Assembly (NCBI GenBank): GCA_009786775.1
Contig: WQRL01000171.1
Coordinates: 1 to 5,110, forward strand
Origin: Oscillospiraceae bacterium
GTDB taxonomy: Bacteria; Bacillota; Clostridia; Oscillospirales; Oscillospiraceae
Length of the DNA: 5,110 nt
Reading direction: 5' to 3'
Program-made: the position numbers and the translations under genes
Part shown: positions 1-4,802 of the stretch, piece by piece
Numbering within the stretch: position 1 is the stretch's first letter
How the letters are laid out: each line of letters opens with the position of its first letter
Notes under the pieces: model-generated
Seen by the model: only the letters and a program-made list of their open reading frames with translations
Database searches by the model: none
What the model was told of the DNA's origin: nothing

Positions 1-20
1 AAAAGTCCTTCTGCTGGACT
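1..20 (-). terminator. Probable intrinsic terminator of mgtE (cut by window edge)
   Basis: Read on the minus strand just after the mgtE stop, AGTCC (20-16) pairs with GGACT (8-4) around a 7-nt loop. At least three Ts follow before the window ends. The hairpin is only 5 bp and the U-tract is cut off, so this is likely rather than certain. Confidence 0.55.
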
Positions 21-26
21 AATGTG

Positions 27-1376
27 CTACAAGCCGAACATGGCCTTGGCTATGCCGAAAAATACGAGAAGTGAACTGGCATCCACAACCGTGGTGATAA
101 CCGGTGCGGCCATGACAGCCGGGTCTAATTTAAGCCTCTTGGCCAGCAGGGGCAGTGAGCAGCCCACAATCTTGGCCATGAACACCGTGATCCACAGTGC
201 CAGGGAAACGCTGAGTCCCAAAAGTGCCACGCTGAGCCCCAGTGTATCGGGGTTATACATAAGCAAAACCCTTATGAAATTGACTAGAGCAAGGGCAGCA
301 CCACAGATGAATGCGATACGCATCTCCCTCCAGAGTACCTTGAAAATATCATGCAGGGCCACTTCGCCGAGAGCCAGTCCGCGGATGACGAGTGTGGAGC
401 TCTGAGAGCCGCCTGCCCCGCCGGTGTTCATGAGCATGGGGATGAACGTGACAAGCACAGGGATGGCGGATATGGCATCTTCAAAGGTATCCAAAATAAC
501 CCCGGCGATAATTCCTATGAGCATTAAAATTATAAGCCAAGGAAGCCTGTTGCGCACAAGAGTCCAGATGCTGGTTTTCAAATAAGGCTCATCAGACGGC
601 GACAGGCCGGCCATGAGTTCAAAGTCCTCCGTGGCCACTTCTTCTTGAATTTCAAGAATGTCATCAACTGTAACAATTCCTACGAGCCTGCCCTCGGCAT
701 CCACAACAGGCATGGCCAGCAGGCCGTATTTCCTAAAATCATTTGCCACGCTTTCAGCCTCATCAGCAGTGGTGGCAGATGTGATTTCGCGCTGCATGAT
801 ATCGCCTATTTTGTCGTCAGGGGAGGACAGCAGCAGTTTCTTTGCTGAAACAGCCCCAAGCAGCTTGCGCTGAGAATCTATTACATAGAGTGTGTAGATG
901 GTTTCCTTATCCACTCCATCGCGCCTGATGCGGGCGAAAGTTTCAGCGACAGTGAGAAACTCCTTCAAATCGACATACTCAATGGTCATGATGCTGCCGA
1001 CGCTGCCATCGGGATATTTGAGGAAATGATTTATAATATTCCTTTTTTCCTTCGGCAAGTTGCTCAGAACCCTCTTGACGACACCCGCAGGCATCTCCTC
1101 AATAAAGTCAACTGCATCGTCGAGAAATAGTTCGTCAATTATGTGGGCGATTTCGTAGTCTTGAATGGCGTTTACTATGTTCTCTTGCATATCTCTGGAC
1201 AGATATGCAAATACATCGGCCGCAGTGTCCTTGGGCAGCATCCTAAAGAGCATGATGGCCTGATGGTCGTCCATGCTTTCAAGCCTCTCGGCGACATCTA
1301 CGGGGTTTGTATTTCTAAGCGTTTCCCGAAGTTCGTGAATTTCACGAGCGTTGTATTGAGTGGCTGCTTGACTCAT
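27..1376 (-). CDS. mgtE: Magnesium transporter MgtE
   Basis: The 449-residue protein has the usual MgtE length and layout, and is predicted to be a homodimeric Mg2+ channel/transporter in the cytoplasmic membrane, gated by Mg2+ binding to its cytosolic domains. Residues about 15-125 form the helical MgtE N domain. Residues about 130-255 form a tandem CBS pair (for example IYTLYVIDSQRKLLGAVS and AMPVVDAEGRLVGIVTVDDI). From about 275 to the end there are five membrane helices. The pore signatures are present: NTGGAGGSQSSTLVIRGLAL (about 317-336) and the last helix with LDPAVMAAPVITTVVDASS, whose Asp (about D432) matches the ion-selecting Asp of the family. The ATG at 1376-1374 is preceded by AAGGGGTG at a good distance. 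The gene appears complete. No independent promoter is visible between its start and the terminator at 1408-1430, so expression probably depends on read-through of the upstream RNA. Confidence 0.96.
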   Translation of the reverse strand: MSQAATQYNAREIHELRETLRNTNPVDVAERLESMDDHQAIMLFRMLPKDTAADVFAYLSRDMQENIVNAIQDYEIAHIIDELFLDDAVDFIEEMPAGVVKRVLSNLPKEKRNIINHFLKYPDGSVGSIMTIEYVDLKEFLTVAETFARIRRDGVDKETIYTLYVIDSQRKLLGAVSAKKLLLSSPDDKIGDIMQREITSATTADEAESVANDFRKYGLLAMPVVDAEGRLVGIVTVDDILEIQEEVATEDFELMAGLSPSDEPYLKTSIWTLVRNRLPWLIILMLIGIIAGVILDTFEDAISAIPVLVTFIPMLMNTGGAGGSQSSTLVIRGLALGEVALHDIFKVLWREMRIAFICGAALALVNFIRVLLMYNPDTLGLSVALLGLSVSLALWITVFMAKIVGCSLPLLAKRLKLDPAVMAAPVITTVVDASSLLVFFGIAKAMFGL

Positions 1377-1407
1377 AATTACACCCCTTAATCCTAAAAT
1401 TTAGCGC

Positions 1408-1430
1408 AAAAAAAGCACCCCCGGGGGCGC
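1408..1430 (-). terminator. Intrinsic terminator ahead of mgtE
   Basis: On the minus strand, GCGCCC (1430-1425) pairs with GGGTGC (1420-1415) around CCGG, followed directly by seven Ts (1414-1408). It is a textbook Rho-independent terminator placed about 30 nt before the mgtE start codon. It either ends a separate small RNA or works as an attenuator for mgtE. Confidence 0.8.
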
Positions 1431-1596
1431 AGTAGGTTTAAGGGTTATTGGGGTACACCAACTAAAACGGAGCGCTACATGCACACCGACTTCCCAAAAA
1501 CTAACGCAGATTCCCGGTTTGTTTTGAAGTTATCTTGCCTACTTCGCGGGTAGTCGTCCATGCTCTCAACTCCTCGTACACGTATTTTTGCCATTT
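1408..1596 (-). ncRNA. Structured RNA, about 190 nt: mgtE leader/riboswitch-like element or small RNA
   Basis: A strong promoter (1602-1630) and an intrinsic terminator (1408-1430) bound this non-coding stretch. Helices I can see, in plus coordinates: a CTAC/GTAG hairpin (1550-1553 with 1539-1542); a 7-bp stem with one bulged G (1458-1465 with 1445-1451); long-range GGAG/CTCC (1570-1573 with 1469-1472) next to GCATG/CATGT (1559-1563 with 1477-1481). AGTAGG (1538-1543) is also complementary to CCTACT (1431-1436), which abuts the terminator; this would be a closing helix or pseudoknot and competes with the CTAC/GTAG hairpin. I do not see the M-box (ykoK) signature, nor obvious T-box, SAM, cobalamin or ydaO consensus. 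Size, promoter and pseudoknotted character would also fit a stand-alone RNA such as the raiA-motif class, but I cannot confirm that by eye. The RNA 5' end is estimated from the -10 position. Confidence 0.6.
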
Positions 1597-1601
1597 CTGA
1601 C

Positions 1602-1630
1602 ATTATCACCCAAATACTGCATATTGTCAA
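1602..1630 (-). promoter_or_regulatory. Sigma-A-type promoter for the mgtE-side RNA
   Basis: On the minus strand, TTGACA (1630-1625) is followed by a 17-bp spacer and GATAAT (1607-1602). Consensus match and spacing are near ideal. Transcription should begin near 1595 and run left through the structured RNA towards mgtE. Confidence 0.8.
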
Positions 1631-1652
1631 TCCCCCAATATATATGTATAAT
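1624..1652 (+). promoter_or_regulatory. Sigma-A-type promoter, rightward, for the rod-like RNA and deaminase side
   Basis: TTGTCA (1624-1629), a 17-bp spacer and a perfect TATAAT (1647-1652). Transcription should start near 1659. Its -35 overlaps the -35 of the leftward promoter by five bases because the sequence TTGTCAA reads TTGACAA on the other strand. Confidence 0.8.
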
Positions 1653-1658
1653 AGTCAT

Positions 1659-1925
1659 TACGGCAATAAAGGTACAGTTCGCACAATTTATAAAACCATC
1701 CGTTAAAACCATCCGTCGAACACGGTCAAATGCTCCGTGAAAAAGCTAAGTGTCCTCCGTCAGTCACGTCCACCTTAGAGGAAACTTGAAACCCAGTCAA
1801 AACTTGTGTTCCGAGACTGCGGACACTGAACTTTTTCCCGGAGCACCCGACCGTGTCCGACTGGTCTGTGGACTGTAACGAAGCAAACCGCCCCCGCTCT
1901 GCGGCAGCCCGCAACGACAGGGGCG
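1659..1925 (+). ncRNA. Rod-shaped structured RNA, 6S-like candidate or long leader of the deaminase gene
   Basis: Downstream of the rightward promoter the sequence folds back on itself in register over about 200 nt. Paired blocks, from outside in: 1673-1683 with 1867-1877 (11 bp, two G-U); 1713-1718 with 1858-1864 (one bulge); CACGGTC 1721-1727 with 1849-1855; TGCTCCG 1731-1737 with 1839-1845; AAAAAG 1740-1745 with 1831-1836; GTGTCC 1750-1755 with 1821-1826; CAGTC 1761-1765 with 1815-1819. A 49-nt end region remains. An interrupted rod with its own promoter resembles 6S RNA, but 6S has little sequence conservation and I cannot identify the class. A large 5' bulge (1684-1712) holds tandem repeats. 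CGCCCC (1889-1894) can pair with GGGGCG (1920-1925), but no U-tract follows, so the 3' end is uncertain and the RNA may continue into the deaminase gene as a leader of about 330 nt. No plausible protein is encoded here. Confidence 0.55.
1691..1716 (+). repeat. Two perfect tandem copies of a 13-bp unit
   Basis: TAAAACCATCCGT occurs at 1691-1703 and again at 1704-1716 with no spacer. The repeat lies in the unpaired 5' side of the rod-like RNA; the last CCGT of the second copy enters the next helix. Confidence 0.95.
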
Positions 1926-1986
1926 CAAATAATTACAATAAATAGAAAATATAGACTGTAACTAAGTATTCATGGGAGGGAATTAC

Positions 1987-2481
1987 ATGGATCGTAAGGA
2001 CAAAGACAATTATTATTTAGACATAGCAGAAACAGTGCTCATCAGATCCACATGCCGCAGGCGCAAGTATGGCGCTATAATCGTCCTCAATGACGAAATA
2101 ATAGCAACAGGCTATAACGGTGCGCCAAGAGGCAGAAAGAACTGCCTCGACCGTGGAGTTTGCATGAGGGATGAGCTGAAAATACCCCGCGGGGAGCGCT
2201 ATGAGCTCTGCCGCAGCGTCCATGCCGAAGCCAACGCCATAATCTCCGCCTCGCGCAGGGATATGATAGGTTCAACCCTATACCTCGCAGGCCGTGATGC
2301 TCAAGAGAACAAGCTGCTCTCCGATACCACATCATGTAGCATGTGCAAGAGGCTTATAATAAATGCGGGCATAGTCAGAATCGTCTGCCGCGTGGGAGAG
2401 GATGAGCTAACCGTTACAAACACCCGCGACTGGGTTTTTAATGATGATTCGATAATTGACGCATCAGCATTTAGTTTATAA
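1987..2481 (+). CDS. Deoxycytidylate (dCMP) deaminase, ComEB type
   Basis: This 164-residue zinc enzyme should convert dCMP to dUMP, feeding dTMP synthesis in the cytoplasm. The catalytic zinc site is visible: HAEANAI (H79, catalytic E81) and CSMCKRLIINAGI (C117, C120). The typical N-terminal part is present: RSTCRRRKYGAIIV followed by GYNGAPRG. C53, C59 and C75 correspond to the extra cysteines between these blocks in many dCMP deaminases, which in some members bind a second zinc. The start is ATG 1987, because GGGAGGG (1974-1980) lies 6 nt upstream; an in-frame ATG at 1972 has no such site. One oddity is that the usual Pro before the first zinc Cys of the PCxxC motif is replaced by Ser (TTSCSMC). 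Length is normal for the family. It is probably co-transcribed with the membrane protein gene 5 nt downstream. Confidence 0.92.
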   Translation: MDRKDKDNYYLDIAETVLIRSTCRRRKYGAIIVLNDEIIATGYNGAPRGRKNCLDRGVCMRDELKIPRGERYELCRSVHAEANAIISASRRDMIGSTLYLAGRDAQENKLLSDTTSCSMCKRLIINAGIVRIVCRVGEDELTVTNTRDWVFNDDSIIDASAFSL

Positions 2482-2486
2482 TTGCC

Positions 2487-3056
2487 ATGCGCCGTGTGAT
2501 TGAGGAAATCAAAAGCCACGCACCCAAAGTAGACCCGCATTACAGGATTGGGATGCGTGTTATAAAAACAGCGGCTGCTGTAGGGCTGTGCCTGCTTTTT
2601 GCGCTAATATTCGGCGGGATAGAGTCAATTCTCATAACCGTCGTGGCGGCCATAGTAACAATCAGGGCCACTCAGGAAGAAACCATCACCAGCGGAATGT
2701 TTAGAATTTTGGGCACAATAATAGGGGCAGCCCTCGGCTGCCTCACAGTGCTTATCAGCCTATTTCTGCCATATTACAATGAAGGCCTTTTCGTAATTGT
2801 AATACCGCTGGTGCTTCTGCTAAACCTCTACCTGTGCAACCTTCTCAACATGCAGGACTCCTGCGCTATATCCTGTGTCGTAACCATAATCGTTGCAACC
2901 CAGATTGCCCCACTAGCAGAACCCATGGACGAAGCCCTGGCCTTCGCCCTGCTGCGCGTGCGTGACACCTTCGTGGGAGTGACGGTCGCCACCGTAATGA
3001 ACATCATCCCCTATCAAATATCAGGAGCCATCAAACGAAAGAAATCCGGCGGATAA
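2487..3056 (+). CDS. Short ArAE_1/FUSC-like membrane protein
   Basis: The 189-residue protein is mostly hydrophobic, with about five membrane segments (about 25-43, 46-60, 74-94, 100-121, 126-144). It carries features of the 'aromatic acid exporter family' membrane domain found in Bacillota: RILGTIIGAALG (about 73-84) in the third helix and RVRDTFVGVTVATVMNIIP (about 157-175) near the end, followed by a basic tail. Full-length relatives often carry a cytosolic C-terminal domain, which is absent here, so this is a membrane-only version. Its substrate is unknown; the family name comes from distant aromatic-acid efflux pumps and should not be read as a proven function. The start at 2487 lies 5 nt after the deaminase stop and has no clear Shine-Dalgarno sequence, suggesting translational coupling. 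An internal ATG at 2553 preceded by AGGATTGGG is an alternative but would remove the N-terminal segment. Confidence 0.8.
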   Translation: MRRVIEEIKSHAPKVDPHYRIGMRVIKTAAAVGLCLLFALIFGGIESILITVVAAIVTIRATQEETITSGMFRILGTIIGAALGCLTVLISLFLPYYNEGLFVIVIPLVLLLNLYLCNLLNMQDSCAISCVVTIIVATQIAPLAEPMDEALAFALLRVRDTFVGVTVATVMNIIPYQISGAIKRKKSGG

Positions 3057-3107
3057 GCCGTGCGCTAGGACATGATGAAGCCTCGCAAGATTTACAAATG
3101 CAATACG

Positions 3108-3157
3108 CGCCCCCACAAAAGGCGCAGGCAGAGCCTGCACGCCGGAACGTGGGGGCG
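3108..3157 (+). terminator. Strong hairpin terminator after the deaminase/membrane protein unit
   Basis: CGCCCCCAC (3108-3116) pairs with GTGGGGGCG (3149-3157), and GCAGGC/GCCTGC (3124-3129 with 3133-3138) forms an inner stem. The 3' side continues TTGCTTTGCG, an interrupted U-tract. It lies about 50 nt after the stop codon. Stability is high and the U-run imperfect, so termination is likely but may not be pure Rho-independent. Confidence 0.65.
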
Positions 3158-3413
3158 TTGCTTTGCGCTGAAATAAAGCGAAAAGCATGAAAATTAACTC
3201 TCAAAGCGTGTTAGAAGCGAAGGGCAGTATGTACGCCTCATAAAATGAGTTGTCAAGAGTTAGGCTTTCGCCTAAAGCTATATTTAGGGAGAAACTAACT
3301 CTTGCATTTGTTGCTATTTCGTAGTATATTTGACGATAGTGGTGTTGTGAGCAACGAAAAATTCGCAGCGAAAACATTTTCAACTAAAATTATTTGAAAG
3401 GAGGAACTTGCTA
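3158..3413. other. Gene-poor stretch before the small peptide genes
   Basis: No supportable protein gene is seen on either strand. The stretch holds a small hairpin, CTCAT/ATGAG (3237-3249), the first copy of the duplicated regulatory module (3254-3340), and short hairpins in the putative 5' leader of the first peptide gene (GTTG/CAAC near 3345-3356 and TTCG/CGAA near 3362-3372). Open frames here lack Shine-Dalgarno sequences. Confidence 0.6.
3254..3340 (+). promoter_or_regulatory. Regulatory module copy 1: hairpin, 17-mer repeat and possible promoter
   Basis: AAGAGTTAG (3255-3263) opens the module and also forms a perfect 10-bp inverted repeat, CAAGAGTTAG/CTAACTCTTG (3254-3263 with 3295-3304), enclosing GCTTT/AAAGC. 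The 17-mer TGTTGCTATTTCGTAGT follows at 3309-3325, then CGATA at 3334-3338. Read as a promoter, TTGCTA (3311-3316), an 18-bp spacer and GATAGT (3335-3340) would start transcription near 3347, about 67 nt before the first peptide gene. The promoter match alone is weak; the exact recurrence upstream of the CPBP gene is the main evidence. Confidence 0.5.
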
Positions 3414-3515
3414 ATGGGTTGGCTATGCGCTCCCGCTTCTGATGCTTTTTTGAATGTTGCGCGTGAAATTGTGGGACTATTTATATTCATAGGGTCATTT
3501 TTTAGGAATAGGTAA
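3414..3515 (+). CDS. Small hydrophobic peptide 1 (33 aa)
   Basis: This gene is supported by AAAGGAGG (3397-3404) placed 9 nt before an ATG, and by its resemblance to the next peptide. The product begins MGWLCAPASD and continues as one hydrophobic, partly amphipathic helix ending FIFIGSFFRNR. There is one Cys (C5), one Trp (W3) and a basic tail. No Gly-Gly leader or Sec signal cleavage site is evident, so it would act at or in the membrane as made. Peptide 2 shares the end motif F-x-x-I-G-S-x-F-R. Candidate roles are leaderless bacteriocin, toxic membrane peptide of type I toxin or phenol-soluble-modulin style, or a signal peptide acted on by the neighbouring CPBP protein. I do not recognise a family, and none of these roles is shown by the sequence. 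Confidence 0.65.
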   Translation: MGWLCAPASDAFLNVAREIVGLFIFIGSFFRNR

Positions 3516-3542
3516 AGCACAATATGACAAGATAGTCAAAAA

Positions 3543-3600
3543 GTGGCTACTCGGCCACATGAATAACAGCTATGTGAAGGAGGTGATTGCACATGTGGCC
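3543..3600 (+). promoter_or_regulatory. Possible RNA switch over the start codon of peptide 2
   Basis: GGCCACATG (3553-3561) is perfectly complementary to CATGTGGCC (3592-3600), which contains the start codon and the first codons of peptide 2. In that fold the Shine-Dalgarno sequence is held in the 30-nt loop. The same GCCAC (3554-3558) can instead pair with GTGGC (3543-3547) in a local hairpin, freeing the start. The two folds exclude each other. Confidence 0.5.
3577..3587 (+). promoter_or_regulatory. Unusually perfect Shine-Dalgarno sequence of peptide 2
   Basis: AAGGAGGTGAT matches the full complement of the 16S rRNA 3' end over 11 bases, with 9 nt between GGAGG and the ATG at 3593. This settles the start and frame of the 37-residue peptide, and implies high translation when the site is accessible. 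Confidence 0.9.
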
Positions 3601-3706
3601 TCAACTTCCAGGTGCAGGCTCTACAAACTGGGATCTGATTGCAGCTATTCTTGGCGAGGGATTACAAATGGTTTTTAGCATAATTGGCTCAATTTTCCGA
3701 CGCTAA
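3593..3706 (+). CDS. Small amphipathic peptide 2 (37 aa)
   Basis: A perfect 11-nt Shine-Dalgarno sequence precedes ATG 3593. The product begins MWPQLPGAGSTNWD and continues as a helix-forming segment, LIAAILGEGLQMVFSIIGS, then a basic end IFRR. It has no Cys and two Trp residues. The end FSIIGSIFR matches FIFIGSFFR of peptide 1 at six of nine positions, so the two are probably paralogues, 77 nt apart and probably on one transcript. The short, leader-free, Trp-containing amphipathic form resembles leaderless bacteriocins and small membrane-active peptides in general terms only. The nearby CPBP gene would fit an immunity or peptide-processing role. An overlapping frame (3559-3678) exists but has no ribosome binding site. 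Function is unknown. Confidence 0.75.
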   Translation: MWPQLPGAGSTNWDLIAAILGEGLQMVFSIIGSIFRR

Positions 3707-3747
3707 CAAAGCGGTATATGTAAGATGATAACTGCCCAAGCGATTAA

Positions 3748-3834
3748 AAGAGTTAGATTTCCGCCCGGAGTTGCACTTCGGGCGGAAATTGAATATTTCA
3801 TCTGTTGCTATTTCGTAGTGGTATCTCCGATAAA
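3748..3834 (+). promoter_or_regulatory. Regulatory module copy 2: hairpin, 17-mer repeat and possible promoter
   Basis: The same order as copy 1 recurs. AAGAGTTAG (3748-3756) is followed by an 11-bp hairpin, ATTTCCGCCCG/CGGGCGGAAAT (3757-3767 with 3779-3789), then the identical 17-mer TGTTGCTATTTCGTAGT (3803-3819) and CGATA (3828-3832). AAGAGTTAG to 17-mer is 55 bp here and 54 bp in copy 1; the 17-mer to CGATA distance is identical. Read as a promoter: TTGCTA (3805-3810), 18-bp spacer, GATAAA (3829-3834), with transcription starting near 3841, about 130 nt before the CPBP gene. Confidence 0.5.
3757..3789 (+). terminator. Hairpin after the peptide genes, possible terminator
   Basis: ATTTCCGCCCG (3757-3767) pairs perfectly with CGGGCGGAAAT (3779-3789) around an 11-nt loop, about 50 nt after the peptide 2 stop. 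The following TGAATATTTC is only moderately U-rich, so it may end the peptide transcript or serve mainly as part of the repeated module. Confidence 0.45.
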
Positions 3835-3971
3835 AGAATAACCCCCCAATCCGGTCTCCGGTACCTTGGGCTAGAATAGTCGTTGACTCAATATTGCAGA
3901 AATTGAACTTGGCGCGAAATATTATTTTGCGCAAAATCTTGAGCATATTATAACAGAGGGAGTTTTTGACC
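3835..3971 (+). other. Leader region of the CPBP gene
   Basis: Non-coding. It holds a 9-bp hairpin, GCGCGAAAT/ATTTTGCGC (3912-3920 with 3924-3932, one G-U), with a 3-nt loop about 40 nt before the start codon. The Shine-Dalgarno sequence AGAGGGAG lies at 3955-3962. A TATTAT at 3946-3951 has no well-placed -35, so I do not call a second promoter. Confidence 0.5.
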
Positions 3972-4802
3972 ATGAGTGTTAAAATTGTGCTTTTCTTAAT
4001 ACTATCTGTTTTTGCTTTTTTTGTAATGGCCACTCCGCCTGAGGCTTTTGGGTTTGGGCAGAATTCTTATGCTGCGTATGCGGGAGGGGTGTACAGTGTT
4101 GTAATTGCACTTGGCGCACTTTTTGCAATTGATTCGGCTATTCTTAGAAAACGGGACTACTTGATTGCTGTGGTTTTGGGTGTTTTTGCGTTGAATCTTG
4201 GGATATTTGGGATACATTTTGCACAGGCCGGGCTTCACACCTTCGGCTCAGCGTGGTTTAGGCTCGGAATTGCAATTGGAGTTAGCACATCGCTTTCATA
4301 TCTTGCTGCGGTTTCGCTTCTTAACAAGTCTGCGTCAAACCAGAAAATTCTCATGTGGACCGATTTTAAGCCCAGGGAGCTGATGATTGATGTAGGAATA
4401 ATTTTAGGGATTACTTTCATAATGGTAACAATCGCACTCAACCAGAATGCTACATTTAGTCTTACAATGTTTGCAGTACTTAGTGCGTTTGCACCTGCTG
4501 TGCACGAGGAAACTGTATTTCGGCTTTTATTATTTGCGCTGATGATAAAACTTAACGGTGACAGAGCGGTGCCGATGCCAATGATGGTGCTTATATTGTC
4601 GCTTCCATTTGCACTCATGCACTTTATTGATCTGACAATGAATTATGGTTTTGTCTTGGCCATGCAGCAAGGCATGGGGCATTTTCTGTTTATAAGCGTG
4701 GTGATTTCTGTGCTGATGCTAAAAAGAAGTTGGCTAGTCGCTTTATTTGCACACTATGTGTTTGGATTTGTCAGGCTGACTTTTTTGGCAAGCGGCGGAT
4801 GA
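3972..4802 (+). CDS. CPBP-family intramembrane metalloprotease-like protein (CaaX protease/Abi)
   Basis: The 276-residue protein has about eight hydrophobic segments and an N-terminal membrane anchor. Its C-terminal third carries the three CPBP motifs: EETVFR (E179, E180, R184; motif EExxxR, preceded by H178), FALMH (F213-H217; motif FxxxH) and H261 in LFAHYVFGF. The expected Asn/Asp four residues after the last His is Gly here, a common variation. CPBP members include eukaryotic CaaX prenyl endopeptidases, and bacterial relatives are often found beside bacteriocin genes, where several confer self-immunity or process peptides. The start is ATG 3972, with AGAGGGAG 9 nt upstream; a TTG at 3966 would be only 3 nt from it. 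It lies downstream of two small peptide genes and behind a copy of the same regulatory module, so I infer a role with those peptides. Its substrate cannot be told from sequence. Confidence 0.85.
   Translation: MSVKIVLFLILSVFAFFVMATPPEAFGFGQNSYAAYAGGVYSVVIALGALFAIDSAILRKRDYLIAVVLGVFALNLGIFGIHFAQAGLHTFGSAWFRLGIAIGVSTSLSYLAAVSLLNKSASNQKILMWTDFKPRELMIDVGIILGITFIMVTIALNQNATFSLTMFAVLSAFAPAVHEETVFRLLLFALMIKLNGDRAVPMPMMVLILSLPFALMHFIDLTMNYGFVLAMQQGMGHFLFISVVISVLMLKRSWLVALFAHYVFGFVRLTFLASGG

Noticed and set aside
1408..1596. M-box (ykoK) Mg2+ riboswitch
   Set aside because: Position and terminator fit, but I cannot find the conserved GTTAGGTGAGGCTCC-like or ATACGCTGCTGCCC-like segments.
1726..1914. 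62-codon minus-strand frame
   Set aside because: It lies within the rod-like RNA; open only by chance and without a start signal.
3072..3176. 34-codon frame MMKPRKIYKC... after the ArAE-like gene
   Set aside because: It is Arg/Lys-rich because it reads through the terminator hairpin, and has no convincing ribosome binding site.
3187..3243. 18-codon frame MKINSQSVLEAKGSMYAS
   Set aside because: Preceded by A-rich sequence with no Shine-Dalgarno; no similarity to the two real peptides.
3559..3678. 39-codon frame overlapping peptide 2 in another frame (MNNSYVKEVIAHV...)
   Set aside because: Its ATG has no ribosome binding site, while the overlapping peptide 2 has a perfect one and resembles peptide 1.
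3309..3819. CRISPR array from the repeated 17-mer
   Set aside because: Only two copies, 494 bp apart with genes between; not an array.
3725..3841. 38-codon frame MITAQAIKRVRF... after peptide 2
   Set aside because: No Shine-Dalgarno sequence, and it runs straight through the perfect hairpin and the duplicated 17-mer, which explain the sequence better.
3689..4033. 114-codon minus-strand frame
   Set aside because: It covers a palindromic hairpin and the CPBP promoter region, lacks a ribosome binding site, and shares a short segment with another minus-strand frame (3201-3383) only because of the 17-mer repeat.
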